Assembly: GCF_030814475.1 (NCBI RefSeq) | Contig: NZ_JAUSVF010000005.1 | Span: forward strand, 1-64,000 | Origin: Pararhizobium capsulatum DSM 1112 | GTDB taxonomy: Bacteria > Pseudomonadota > Alphaproteobacteria > Rhizobiales > Rhizobiaceae | Direction: 5' to 3' | Length of the DNA: 64,000 nt | Shown: positions 9,030 to 17,614 of the stretch, in pieces | How positions within the stretch are numbered: position 1 is the stretch's first letter | Layout of the letters: each line of letters opens with the position of its first letter | The notes under the pieces: model-generated | Database searches by the model: none | Told to the model about the DNA's origin: nothing | What the model saw: the letters and a program-made list of their open reading frames with translations, nothing else | Translations under genes and position numbers: made by a program

Positions 9030-9221
9030 TGTCCGGATTGCGTGCGATCATGCCTTGGTTACGATGGCACCGGCGCGATTGAGCGTCAAACCGGCATGAC
9101 CTATACCGCTGACTTCATCACTGAGCTTTTCCGCGCCCCAAATGCGGTCGAGAAGCTCACCATGTCCGAAAAGGGCGGTTGCTCGTGCGGGCCAAATATG
9201 TTCCATAAATCATCGTTATGA
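9030..9221 (+). pseudogene. C-terminal remnant of an unidentified protein with a CxC tail
   Basis: Open from a stop at 9027 to TGA at 9219-9221. The last ~50 residues have natural protein composition (GMTYTADFITELFRAPNAVE, then KLTMSEKGGCSCGPNMF) and a Cys-Ser-Cys-Gly motif that could bind metal. No start codon with a ribosome site precedes it, and the upstream sequence (8800-9030) is not coding in this frame. I do not recognise the family. It could be translated from ATG 9096 as a 41-residue peptide, but a truncated gene is more likely. Confidence 0.45.
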
Positions 9222-9811
9222 CCACACCGATTGAGTTCGCGGGTCTGCAGTTCGGTCCTCGTTAAGGCATGCAACCCGTGGCAAGTCCGACCGAATGTGG
9301 GAGTAAACTCCGCAAAAGCAACGCTGCGCGCCCTTCCGACTCCGTCTATAACCCACACCCTAAGTGGATTTCGCCCGCGATGCGTCGAGCAAGGTTGGGG
9401 TTCCCGCCCGGTAGACGACCGTGGGCGATCGCTCCCAGGAACCGCAGGTGGTATCAGGTCCAGCAGGCATCTAGATTTGATTCCGAATCGTCATAACTTG
9501 CAACCCATCAGGCTTCCCAAAAGGGTTTGATTGCCGCTTGCATCAAAGGCCTTGCAAGCCGGGGCGGGCGCACCCCTCGACCCTCGATGAGGTTGTGGAG
9601 GATTCGGACAGAGCCATCCGATGCTCGCCACCTTCCGCCCAGAACGCTTGATAGCGCAGGAGAGTCTCGCTCCTCCCACCCCCGCCAGCGCCCACAAGGG
9701 CACGGGTTCGGCACCACGCATTTCGCAGCGACATGACCTATACGGACCGGACACCCGAAGTTACAAGGAGGATGTTGGAGGGATCCTGTTTTTAAGATCG
9801 CGAAGGGTAAA
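9222..9811. other. Non-coding stretch before the lacI-type gene, containing repeat copy 2
   Basis: No gene supported. It holds the second dispersed repeat (about 9500-9745) and then the promoter/leader of the LacI-family gene. Short open frames on both strands look like repeat-derived shadows. Confidence 0.5.
9500..9745. repeat. Dispersed intergenic repeat, copy 2
   Basis: The core at 9578-9601 (CGACCCTCGATGAGGTTGTG then GAGG) aligns to 8493-8516 with 19 of 24 identical bases, in the same orientation. The flanks are GC-rich and diverged. Two copies 1.1 kb apart surround the csp gene and the 9030-9221 remnant. Confidence 0.45.
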
Positions 9812-10834
9812 ATGGTTCGGAAACCGGCGACTTTGAAAGATGTAGCGGCGCTGGCGAATGTGTCGCGCGCAACGGCGGCCCGTGCCCTGAACAGCTACGG
9901 CTATGTTGGTGACGAAACCGGCCGCAAGGTTCAGGCTGCTGCGGAAACCCTCGGCTATCGCGGCAATCGCCTCGCGCAGGCGTTACGCGGTGGGCGGTTG
10001 CCCGTCATCGGCTGCATCCTCGGGGATATTCAGAATCCCTTTTTCGCCCGAATCGCGCACGATATCGAAGTTCTATGCCGTGAGTGCGGGCACAACCTCG
10101 TGATCGCCAGCAGCGAAGAAGAACTTGAGCAAGAGATCTCGCTGCTCGCGAGTCTTCAGTCTTTGGGCATTCGTGGATTCATTGTCGCTCCGGCGTCCGC
10201 CGAGGGCAATTCGCACCTTCAGCGGTTGACCGCTGAACATGTGCCGATCGTAATGGTTGATCGTGTCGCGGAAGATGTCGAATGCGATAGTGTCGCTGTC
10301 GACAACGAGGGCGGGGCACGCAAGGCCGTTGACTATCTTATTGGCATGGGCCACCACCGCATCGGTCTATTGCAGGATAATGCGCGCATTTTTACATCAC
10401 GCGAACGCATGAATGGCTATCACGCTGCGCTTTCTGCAAATGACATTAAAGCCAACGATAGGATAGTCTCCGTTTCTCAGTCGACGGTAGAGCATGCGGT
10501 CGACGCGACTATCCGATTGTTTAGCCAGAAGACCCCTCCCACAGCCCTTTTCACGGTTGATAGCTTGATGACCCAAGGCGCGCTTTTGGCCTTCCGCTCC
10601 ATGGGCATTTCCATACCTTATGACGTTTCCCTGATCGGATTCGACGACTTCAACTTAGCCACGTTCACCGATCCGCAGATAACCGTCGTCTCACAGCCCG
10701 TGTCTGAAATCGGTCGTACGGCCGCCCGGCTGTTGTTCGACAGACTCTCGGGGAAAAGCAACGACATGCAAAAAATACGCTTTGAAACCAAGCTGGTAGT
10801 CCGAGGCTCCGTGAGCCATCGAAGCGGCCGTTAA
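9812..10834 (+). CDS. LacI-family transcriptional regulator
   Basis: 340 aa. The N-terminal HTH is textbook LacI (TLKDVAALANVSRATAARAL, ~6-25) with hinge helix region GYRGNRLAQALRGG (~48-61). A periplasmic-binding-like effector domain follows (IGCILGDIQNPFFARI, ~66-81; IGFDDFNLATFTDPQITVV, ~275-293). Such regulators repress sugar operons until a sugar or sugar phosphate binds. ATG 9812 follows GAAGGG. It lies directly upstream of, and points into, the frlB-like operon. A perfect 20-bp palindrome 72 bp behind its stop is the obvious operator. The effector may be an Amadori compound or its phosphate (inference). Confidence 0.93.
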   Translation: MVRKPATLKDVAALANVSRATAARALNSYGYVGDETGRKVQAAAETLGYRGNRLAQALRGGRLPVIGCILGDIQNPFFARIAHDIEVLCRECGHNLVIASSEEELEQEISLLASLQSLGIRGFIVAPASAEGNSHLQRLTAEHVPIVMVDRVAEDVECDSVAVDNEGGARKAVDYLIGMGHHRIGLLQDNARIFTSRERMNGYHAALSANDIKANDRIVSVSQSTVEHAVDATIRLFSQKTPPTALFTVDSLMTQGALLAFRSMGISIPYDVSLIGFDDFNLATFTDPQITVVSQPVSEIGRTAARLLFDRLSGKSNDMQKIRFETKLVVRGSVSHRSGR

Positions 10835-10906
10835 GCGCCGGATATACTATTCCAAAAATTATTTTGAGTGCTACTTGCCAGCCCACGACTCTTGTGCGTT
10901 AAATAT

Positions 10907-10926
10907 ATGTGAGATCGATCTCACAT
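10907..10926. promoter_or_regulatory. Perfect 20-bp palindrome, probable LacI-type operator
   Basis: ATGTGAGATCGATCTCACAT is fully self-complementary with a central CG, the normal architecture of LacI/GalR operators. It lies between the regulator gene (ending 10834) and the frlB-like gene (starting 11005), 78 bp before the start codon. AT-rich sequence (AAATATAT) overlaps its left edge and may be the -10 element, so binding would block the polymerase. Confidence 0.8.
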
Positions 10927-11004
10927 TGTTTCAAAGATCATTTGTGCAGGCACGCCATCGCGCTTTGAAAGCGATTTCGCGGAGCGCAAAACGGGAAGGT
11001 CCTT

Positions 11005-12018
11005 ATGCTCAACTTCGATAGAGATCGCTTTGTGAAGATACAAAGCGGCGCAGTCGCAATCGCTGACGACGTGCGCACCCTGATGCGCGATCTGCTCAGC
11101 GACGGGCTGGAGCGCATTTTTTTCATGGGCACCGGCGGCGTGCAGTTCCTCACCCAACCGGCCATTGAGCTTGCCCGCGGTTCAACGGTTTTTCCGGTTT
11201 CCGCGGCGTATTCCGCTCAAGTCGTCCTGGAGCCGCCGGCCGGTCTCAATGAAAAGGCGCTGGTCGTCCTGCCCTCGCTGTCGGGCACGACCAAGGAAAG
11301 CGTACAGTTGCTTGCCTTCCTCAAGGAACGCGGCGTGAAGACCCTGTCACTGACCGGTCACAAGGATACGCCGCTCGGCCGTGACGCCGACTACAACTTC
11401 ACGAACTTTGCCGAAGATGACACTTCCTCTGAATCGTTTTACCTGCAAACCCTGATTATTGTGCTCGCACTTCTCGCCGAGCGCGGTGAGTATCCCGATT
11501 TCGACGCGACGGTCGCGGAGTTCAGACTGCTGCCGGAACTGCTGGTTTCAGTGAAGGAAAGCTACGAAGCGAACGCCGCCTCCCTCGCCAATGAAATCAA
11601 GGACGAGACCTACCACATATTCACCGGTGCAGGGTCTGTTTGGCCGGAAGCCCATTACTACGGAATGTGCATCCTTGAGGAGATGCAGTGGATCCGCACC
11701 CGTCCAGTCCAAGCGTCCGACTTCTTCCACGGCACGCTGGAACTGGTCGAGCCAGGGGTCAGCCTGTTCATCTTCAAGGGCGAGGATGCATTCCGGCCGC
11801 TCACCGACCGGGTGGAAAATTTCGCAAAGCGCTACACGGATAAGGTGCGCGTCATCGATGCGGCGTCAGCTGGCCTTCCGGGCATTTCCGCTAGGACCCG
11901 CCGCCTGATTTCCCCAGTCATCCTAGCGACGATGCTGGAACGCTTGAGCGCCCATCTGGAAGTCCTGCGCGATCATCCCTTGACGACGCGTCGCTACTAC
12001 AAACGTGTCGAATACTAA
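11005..12018 (+). CDS. frlB: SIS-domain deglycase, FrlB-like (fructosamine 6-phosphate deglycase)
   Basis: 337 aa with two SIS (phosphosugar isomerase) domains. FFMGTGGVQFLTQPAIELA (~36-54) and LVVLPSLSGTTKESVQLLAF (~87-106) form the first phosphosugar pocket; YHIFTGAGSVWPEAHYYGM (~204-222) and ASDFFHGTLELVEPG (~237-251) form the second. The latter, with its His and Glu, matches FrlB/GlmS-like deglycases that split 6-phosphofructosyl amines into glucose 6-phosphate and the free amine. The gene is preceded by GGGAAGG and is first in an operon with a FrlD-like kinase and a sugar importer, which supports the Amadori assignment. Alternative: another aminosugar-phosphate isomerase. Confidence 0.82.
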   Translation: MLNFDRDRFVKIQSGAVAIADDVRTLMRDLLSDGLERIFFMGTGGVQFLTQPAIELARGSTVFPVSAAYSAQVVLEPPAGLNEKALVVLPSLSGTTKESVQLLAFLKERGVKTLSLTGHKDTPLGRDADYNFTNFAEDDTSSESFYLQTLIIVLALLAERGEYPDFDATVAEFRLLPELLVSVKESYEANAASLANEIKDETYHIFTGAGSVWPEAHYYGMCILEEMQWIRTRPVQASDFFHGTLELVEPGVSLFIFKGEDAFRPLTDRVENFAKRYTDKVRVIDAASAGLPGISARTRRLISPVILATMLERLSAHLEVLRDHPLTTRRYYKRVEY

Positions 12019-12108
12019 GGCTTCCCCGGTCCGGCGATAGCCCCGGATCGGATTTTCAGCGTTTTGCATGCCCCCTAAGAAGCGAAGATAACAGAGAGGA
12101 ACTGCGAC

Positions 12109-13434
12109 ATGAAAACCAACACGTTTCTAAGCACAACGAGCCTCGGGTCTCTCGTTGTGGCCGCATTCGCCATAGGCGGCGTCAGCCCCGCTTACGCAGC
12201 CGACTCCGTCGTGGCCGACCCCAATGCGGCGGTCGAATACTCGGGCACGATCAGCGTGCTGACCAAATTCGGCCTGCAGCAGCTTTCTCCGTTCTTCGTC
12301 AAAGCGGCGCAGGAATACGAAAAGCTTCATCCCGGCGTGAAGGTTGAACTCATCCAGGAGAGCGACGACAGTGTGAAGGGTAAAACGAAGGCCCTGGTCG
12401 CGTCTAATTCACTGCCGGACGTCTATTTCACCTGGACAGGCAGTTGGGGCGAGAATTTCGTGCGCGGCAACCGGGCTGTCGACCTGACGCCGGTCATCGG
12501 CCCGGACACCGAATGGGGCAAGACGCTCGCCCCGGCAGCCGTCTCTGCCTTCCAGTACAACGGCAAGCTCTACGGCATCCCGCTCTACCTCGACGCGAAG
12601 TTCATGGGCTACAACAAGAGCCTATTCGAAAAGGCGGGCGTTTCCGAACCGAAGAGCTTTGAGGAGTTGCTAAGCGCCTGCGCGACGCTTCGCAAGTCCG
12701 ACGTCACGCCGGTTTCCTTCGGCAACAAAGAAGGCTGGCCCGGTGTTCATTATGCGGGGCAACTGCTCGCCTACAATGTGCCGCAGGCGACCCTCGAAAA
12801 GGACTTTGTCCCGGCCACGGCCGAATTTGCCGATCCCGGCTATGTCGTCAGCCTGACGCAGTTCAAGAATTTGATCGACCAATGCTCGGACGGCGCCGGA
12901 ACGAACGGTTCCTCCTATGCCTCCGCCATACAGCAGTTCGGTAGCGGCAAGGCGGCAATGTATTATCAGGAGATCATCGAATTCGACCAGAGCACGGTAG
13001 AAGGTGCATTGAAGCGGGAGGACTTTGCATTCTTCAAGCTGCCGGCGCCGAAGGATGCCAAGGGTGACGTCAAATCCATCGAGGGGGCGCCGGAAGGCTA
13101 TATGATCAGCGCGGCTTCCAAGAACATTCCACTCGCGATCGACTTCATGCGGTTCGCTACGTCTCCTGAAAACGGCAGGGTCCTGTCGGCTCCGCCCTAC
13201 GGCCAACCGAGCGCGACGGTCGGCGGTTATTCCGCCGAAACCATGAACCCGGCCGTCGTCGACGGACTGAAGGTGATCGCTGACTCCTCCTATCTCATGC
13301 CGTGGCTGGATACGGCAAATCCACCGCGCGTGGCCGCCGCCTGGCTATCCGGTCTTCAAGCGCTGGTCGGCGGCACTATGACCCCGGAAGAGGTCATGCA
13401 ACGGGTCAAGGAAGCGGCAGCTTCGTCCAAGTAG
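12109..13434 (+). CDS. ABC sugar transporter extracellular solute-binding protein (family 1)
   Basis: 441 aa. A Sec signal peptide ending at VSPAYA-AD (~residue 30) leads into a MalE-like binding protein: GTISVLTKFGLQQLSPFF (~46-63), YEKLHPGVKVELIQESDD (~70-87), LPDVYFTWTGSWGENFV (~103-119), and the C-terminal lobe with EGAPEGYMISAASKN. Family-1 binding proteins deliver oligosaccharides, glycerol phosphate or glycosides to MalFG-type permeases. Ribosome site AGAGAGGAA precedes ATG 12109. Its placement between the deglycase and two permeases suggests a fructosyl amino acid, glycated amine or related conjugate as ligand (inference). Confidence 0.92.
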   Translation: MKTNTFLSTTSLGSLVVAAFAIGGVSPAYAADSVVADPNAAVEYSGTISVLTKFGLQQLSPFFVKAAQEYEKLHPGVKVELIQESDDSVKGKTKALVASNSLPDVYFTWTGSWGENFVRGNRAVDLTPVIGPDTEWGKTLAPAAVSAFQYNGKLYGIPLYLDAKFMGYNKSLFEKAGVSEPKSFEELLSACATLRKSDVTPVSFGNKEGWPGVHYAGQLLAYNVPQATLEKDFVPATAEFADPGYVVSLTQFKNLIDQCSDGAGTNGSSYASAIQQFGSGKAAMYYQEIIEFDQSTVEGALKREDFAFFKLPAPKDAKGDVKSIEGAPEGYMISAASKNIPLAIDFMRFATSPENGRVLSAPPYGQPSATVGGYSAETMNPAVVDGLKVIADSSYLMPWLDTANPPRVAAAWLSGLQALVGGTMTPEEVMQRVKEAAASSK

Positions 13435-13447
13435 GATAGGGCTCGCA

Positions 13448-14413
13448 ATGGCGGTCATGAAACAACAACACAAGGGTGAAGCCGCCAAAATCGGCTTCAC
13501 TCGGTCGAGCCGGTCGGAAAATGACCGGCTCGGCACGGTAACCGGGATCCTGTCGTTCCGCTGGGTCCTGATTGCCTTCGTCCTGATCCTCTGGTTCGTC
13601 TATTATCCGATCTTCGACAATTTCCTCGTCAGTACAAAGAACCAGGATATCTTCACCGGCGAGACCGCTTTCATCGGACTGGACAATTACCGGCGCCTGC
13701 AGGGTGATCCGGTCGTCTGGACGGCGATCGTCAACAACACGCTCTACGCCGTCATCTCGGTCATCTTCCAGGTTTTCGGTGCCTTCGTTCTCGCTGCCCT
13801 CATCGAGGGGCTGAGCGAGGAGAAATGGCGCCGGTTCTGGCGTGCCGTCTACTTCGTGCCCTCGGCCATCTCGATCACCGTGACCGGCCTCCTGTTTTAT
13901 TTCATCTATCAACCGGACATCGGGCTTCTGGATTCGGCACTTACGCATATATGGCTTGCGGACTGGTCGCGCGCCTGGCTTGGCGAGGAGCAGACGGCAA
14001 TCTACGCCATCATCGCCATGAGCCAGTGGCAGGGTTTTGGTTATTCAACACTGTTGTTCGCCATCGCCATCCAGAAGATCCCGCGGGAACTCTACGACGC
14101 CGCGATCATGGACGGGGCAGGGACCTGGCGCCGCCTGTGGAACATCACCTTTCCGCTCACCCGCGAAATGACCGGCCTGATGGTGATTGTCACGATCACC
14201 GGCGCGTTCCAAGTCTTCAACGAGGTCATGGTCATGACCGGCGGCGGCCCCAACAACAGCAGCCAGGTACTGGGGACTTGGCTTTACCAGCAGGGTTTCA
14301 TCGAAAACGACTTCGGTTATGGCGCGGCCATCGCGTCGGTCATCTTCGTCATCACGCTCCTGACCGGCTTAGCGCAACTTTGGTACACCAAGAGACGGAG
14401 GGTTGACCTGTGA
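13448..14413 (+). CDS. ABC sugar transporter permease (MalF/UgpA type)
   Basis: 321 aa with six predicted membrane helices. The first is at ~40-60 (LIAFVLILWFVYYPIF), and the cytoplasmic EAA loop is ELYDAAIMDGAGTWRRLWNI (~215-234), which docks on the ATPase. The N-terminal cytoplasmic tail of about 35 residues is typical. Start ATG 13448, 13 bp behind the binding-protein stop, with GGATAGGG upstream. It overlaps the next permease by 4 bp (GTGA), showing translational coupling. Confidence 0.92.
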   Translation: MAVMKQQHKGEAAKIGFTRSSRSENDRLGTVTGILSFRWVLIAFVLILWFVYYPIFDNFLVSTKNQDIFTGETAFIGLDNYRRLQGDPVVWTAIVNNTLYAVISVIFQVFGAFVLAALIEGLSEEKWRRFWRAVYFVPSAISITVTGLLFYFIYQPDIGLLDSALTHIWLADWSRAWLGEEQTAIYAIIAMSQWQGFGYSTLLFAIAIQKIPRELYDAAIMDGAGTWRRLWNITFPLTREMTGLMVIVTITGAFQVFNEVMVMTGGGPNNSSQVLGTWLYQQGFIENDFGYGAAIASVIFVITLLTGLAQLWYTKRRRVDL

Positions 14414-15270
14414 GCGTCGCCTATCAACCGCGGGAAACCGAACGCACGGACTTCGTCGCCGTGCTGGCGAAAGTCTGCCTCGTCACCTTCCTCTTCACCC
14501 TCGGCGTCGTCGTCCTCTATCCGCTGTTCTGGATGGCACTGAACGGCTTCAAGACCAATTCCGAGATCTTCGGCAACCCGTTTGCGCTGCCGAGCGGCCT
14601 CAGTGTGACGAACTACATCTCCGCCTGGAACCAGGGCATCCGGAACTATATCGCGACCAGCGTCATCGTCACTCTCGGATCGGCCGTCTGCACAGTGCTG
14701 GTCAGCGCTTGGACCGCCTATGGCTTAACCCGGTCGAAACTGCCGGGAAAGCCGTTCTTCGTCGGCATCGTGCTCGGCGGCCTCATGCTGAGCCCGACGG
14801 TCGCGGTCATTCCACTTGTGCGCATGATGCAGGAATTGGGCCTCTACAACACCTATTGGGCGCTGATCATCCTCTACACTGCCTTCCGCATTCCCTTCAC
14901 GACCTTCCTCATACGCGCCTACATGCTCGGACTGCCCCGCGACCTGGACGAAGCCGCCGTTATGGACGGCGCCAGCGAGGGCCAGATCTTCTGGCGGGTG
15001 ACGCTGCCGCTGTGCAAGCCGATCCTGATCTCCTGCGTGATCCTGCACGTGCTCTTCGCGTGGAACGAGTATCTCTTCGCGATGATCTTCACCAGCGGCG
15101 CGGACCTCCAGACGCTGCCCGTCGGCCTCACCTCCATCATGGCGAAGCATGGGACGAACTATGCCGTCGTTTTCGCGGCGATGACGCTCTCGGCGCTTCC
15201 GATCGTTATCACCTTCTTTGCGGCCCAGCGCTTTTTCATTCGTGGACTGGCCGAAGGCATCGGGAAATAG
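14410..15270 (+). CDS. ABC sugar transporter permease (MalG/UgpE type)
   Basis: 286 aa, six helices, starting with GTG inside the overlap with the upstream permease stop. The EAA loop DLDEAAVMDGASEGQIFWRV (~178-197) and the typical second-permease helices (FFVGIVLGGLMLSPTVAVIP, ~116-135) are clear. It forms the heteromeric channel with the MalF-type subunit. The matching ATPase is at the end of the operon rather than adjacent. Confidence 0.92.
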   Translation: MSVAYQPRETERTDFVAVLAKVCLVTFLFTLGVVVLYPLFWMALNGFKTNSEIFGNPFALPSGLSVTNYISAWNQGIRNYIATSVIVTLGSAVCTVLVSAWTAYGLTRSKLPGKPFFVGIVLGGLMLSPTVAVIPLVRMMQELGLYNTYWALIILYTAFRIPFTTFLIRAYMLGLPRDLDEAAVMDGASEGQIFWRVTLPLCKPILISCVILHVLFAWNEYLFAMIFTSGADLQTLPVGLTSIMAKHGTNYAVVFAAMTLSALPIVITFFAAQRFFIRGLAEGIGK

Positions 15271-15306
15271 GATGTGGACCCTGTTGAGACGGAAGGCGGA
15301 ATAAGC

Positions 15307-16164
15307 ATGACGAATTTCAAGCTGATTGCCGTCGGTGACAATTGCCTCGACGCCTACCTCAATAAAGATTTCGTCACCGTGGGAGGCAATGCTCTCAATG
15401 TTGCCGTGCAGTGGCGGCGGCAGGGTTTTGATTCTCGTTATTTCGGCGCGCTGGGGCCGGACGAAGAAGCGGAGATCATGTTTCGCGCCGTGGAGGAGGC
15501 GGGCCTCATCCCCGCCGATATCGAAATACGGCCCGGCGCTTCGGCGGTGACGCTGCTGACCGACGATGCCGGCGAGCGGCGCTTTCTTCTCGAATCCCTC
15601 GGTGTCGGCGAGAACTATGTTCCGAACCCGGAGCGCTATGAGGCGCTATTGCATGCGGACTGGGTGCATCTTGGCACCAATTCCAGCGAGCAGTTGGTCC
15701 GCCGCCTCGTCGCGGATGGAGTGCCGTTTAGCATTGATGTCTCCACGCGGTATTTCGACCTTCCACTTGAAGGCGTGCCGTTGCTTTTCGCCTCCGGACC
15801 GGATGATCCGACGGAACCAGTCGAGCCGTTGATCGCCCGGTTCAACGAGGCGGGGGCGCGTCAGGTCGTGATCACCTGCGGGAAGCGCGGATCCTTCTAT
15901 GACAATGGCAGCGAACTGTTTTGCGCAAACTCGGTACCGGTGACGGTGGTTGACACCTGCGGCGCAGGCGACAGTTTTATTGCCACCTTCCTCGTGTCGC
16001 GCTTCCTCGAGGATCGATCGGAGCAAGCCGCCCTGACCCGTTCCGCCGCCAACGCCGCGGAAACCTGCTCCCATCTCGGCGGTTTCCCCCAACCGATCCG
16101 GGCGATCCCCCAATGGTTGCTCGACAAATACGATAGCGTCATCCGCACGGCACAGAGGGCTTGA
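15307..16164 (+). CDS. frlD: PfkB-family sugar kinase, FrlD-like (fructosamine 6-kinase)
   Basis: 285 aa. It begins FKLIAVGDNCLDAYLNKDF, and GGNALNVAVQWRRQG (~27-41) is the first PfkB signature for sugar binding. VVDTCGAGDSFIATFLVSRF (~215-234) is the second signature; its GAGD holds the catalytic Asp and the anion hole. Short length and the VGDNCxD start are typical of fructoselysine 6-kinase (FrlD), which phosphorylates O-6 of a fructosyl amine before FrlB cleaves it. ATG 15307 has GGAAGGCGGA upstream; the ATG-like start at 15274 lacks one. Its stop overlaps the next gene's start region. A generic ribokinase role cannot be excluded, but the frlB neighbour argues for Amadori substrates. Confidence 0.82.
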   Translation: MTNFKLIAVGDNCLDAYLNKDFVTVGGNALNVAVQWRRQGFDSRYFGALGPDEEAEIMFRAVEEAGLIPADIEIRPGASAVTLLTDDAGERRFLLESLGVGENYVPNPERYEALLHADWVHLGTNSSEQLVRRLVADGVPFSIDVSTRYFDLPLEGVPLLFASGPDDPTEPVEPLIARFNEAGARQVVITCGKRGSFYDNGSELFCANSVPVTVVDTCGAGDSFIATFLVSRFLEDRSEQAALTRSAANAAETCSHLGGFPQPIRAIPQWLLDKYDSVIRTAQRA

Positions 16165-16166
16165 GC

Positions 16167-17570
16167 ATGAACACCATCAAATTGAGGCCGCCCGTCGTGG
16201 CGGCGAAGGCGGACCGCTCTTTCTGGCTGCAAAGCATAGACGCGGATGCCGTCACCTCGCCCTTGCAGGGTAGCGCGGATTGCGATGTAGCGATCGTCGG
16301 CGGCGGATATGCCGGTCTTTGGACGGCCCTGCGGATCAAGGAGCAGGCCCCGCAGACACGGGTGACGGTTCTTGAAGCTGATTTCTGCGGCTCCGGCGCC
16401 TCGGGCCGCAATGGCGGGCAGGTTCATAGCTGGTTTGCGGAAATTGACATGCTGCGTGCACTTGTTGGCGAGGAAAACGCGCTCAGGCTGTGCCGCGCAA
16501 CGGTCGACGCCATCGAGGAACTGAGCGGCTTGCAAGCCTCAGGCACCATCGACATGGATCTCAGGCTTGACGGCTGGCTGTGGACCGCAAGCTCGACGGC
16601 GCAGGAAGGTGCCTGGACGCAAGCCTGCGATTTGTGCCGCGACGTCGGCGAAGAGCGCTTCCGGCCGCTCATGCGCTCCGACATTTTGCGCCGGACCGGT
16701 TCCACCGCCTCTTATGTCGGCATCGTCGAGGACAGGGCGGGGACGGTCCAGCCCGCGAAGCTTGCACTGGGCCTACGTCGTCTCGCCCTTTCCAAAGGCA
16801 TTGTGATTCACGAGCACAGCCCGGTTCTCGAAATTGTCCCGGGAGCCCAACCGCAGCTGCGCACCGCCGGGGGCGTGCTTTGCGCCGGCAAGGTTGTTCT
16901 CGCCGCAAACGCCTGGCTGTCGGCCATTCCGGAACTACATCCTTATCTCTATGTGGTCAGCAGCCAAGTCATCGCGACCGCCCCGACGGCCGACATCCTC
17001 GAGCGGATAGGTTGGGTTGACGGGGCGTCGATCTGCGATGCTCAGCATCACGTGCTCTACTACCAGCGTACGCCCGCTGGGCAGGTCATCTTTGGGCGGG
17101 GCACGGGCGGCATTGCCTATCGCGATCGGATCGATGGTCGCTTCAACCGCAGCGGCGATGCAGGGGCCGACAACATCAGGGAATTGCACCGGGTCTATCC
17201 GCAACTCAAGGAAGTGCCCGTCCTCTACGACTGGAGCGGCCCGATCGATTGCACAGCGCAGCACCTACCGATCTTCGGCCATTTGAAGGACCATGCCAAC
17301 ATCTTTTACGCGATGGGGTTCAACGGCACGGGCATCGCGCAAGCGCCTGTCGCAGGACGTATCATGGCGAGCCTCGTCCTCGGACGCGACGATGTTTGGA
17401 GCCGTTCCGGGCTGGTCGGCATCGGCAAGCGCACGCGGCTACCGCCCGAGCCTCTGCGCTATGTGGGCGCCAAGGTCGTGCGCCAGGCCATCAGGCGCAA
17501 GAACGACCTCGAGATCCTCAACAGGGAGCCGGATCCGCTGACGCGGTTTCTGGCCAGGCTTGCCCCCTGA
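16167..17570 (+). CDS. FAD-dependent oxidoreductase (DAO / gamma-glutamylputrescine oxidase-like)
   Basis: 467 aa. The FAD Rossmann motif DVAIVGGGYAGLWTALRIKE (~34-53) and the second FAD motif CGSGASGRNGGQVHSWF (~67-83) are typical of the DadA/PuuB amine oxidase group. The C-terminal FYAMGFNGTGIAQAPVAGRI (~374-393) is the conserved FAD-contacting end. The family oxidises amines or N-alkyl amino acids to imines with release of H2O2, or with electron transfer. In this operon it could oxidatively split the Amadori compound as in SocD/amadoriase, or oxidise the amine released by the FrlB-like enzyme. ATG 16167 preferred over TTG 16161; the gene touches the kinase stop. Confidence 0.87.
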   Translation: MNTIKLRPPVVAAKADRSFWLQSIDADAVTSPLQGSADCDVAIVGGGYAGLWTALRIKEQAPQTRVTVLEADFCGSGASGRNGGQVHSWFAEIDMLRALVGEENALRLCRATVDAIEELSGLQASGTIDMDLRLDGWLWTASSTAQEGAWTQACDLCRDVGEERFRPLMRSDILRRTGSTASYVGIVEDRAGTVQPAKLALGLRRLALSKGIVIHEHSPVLEIVPGAQPQLRTAGGVLCAGKVVLAANAWLSAIPELHPYLYVVSSQVIATAPTADILERIGWVDGASICDAQHHVLYYQRTPAGQVIFGRGTGGIAYRDRIDGRFNRSGDAGADNIRELHRVYPQLKEVPVLYDWSGPIDCTAQHLPIFGHLKDHANIFYAMGFNGTGIAQAPVAGRIMASLVLGRDDVWSRSGLVGIGKRTRLPPEPLRYVGAKVVRQAIRRKNDLEILNREPDPLTRFLARLAP

Positions 17571-17614
17571 CACGTTGCCTCCAGTGGTGAAATCAAAACA
17601 ATGGAATGGGAACA

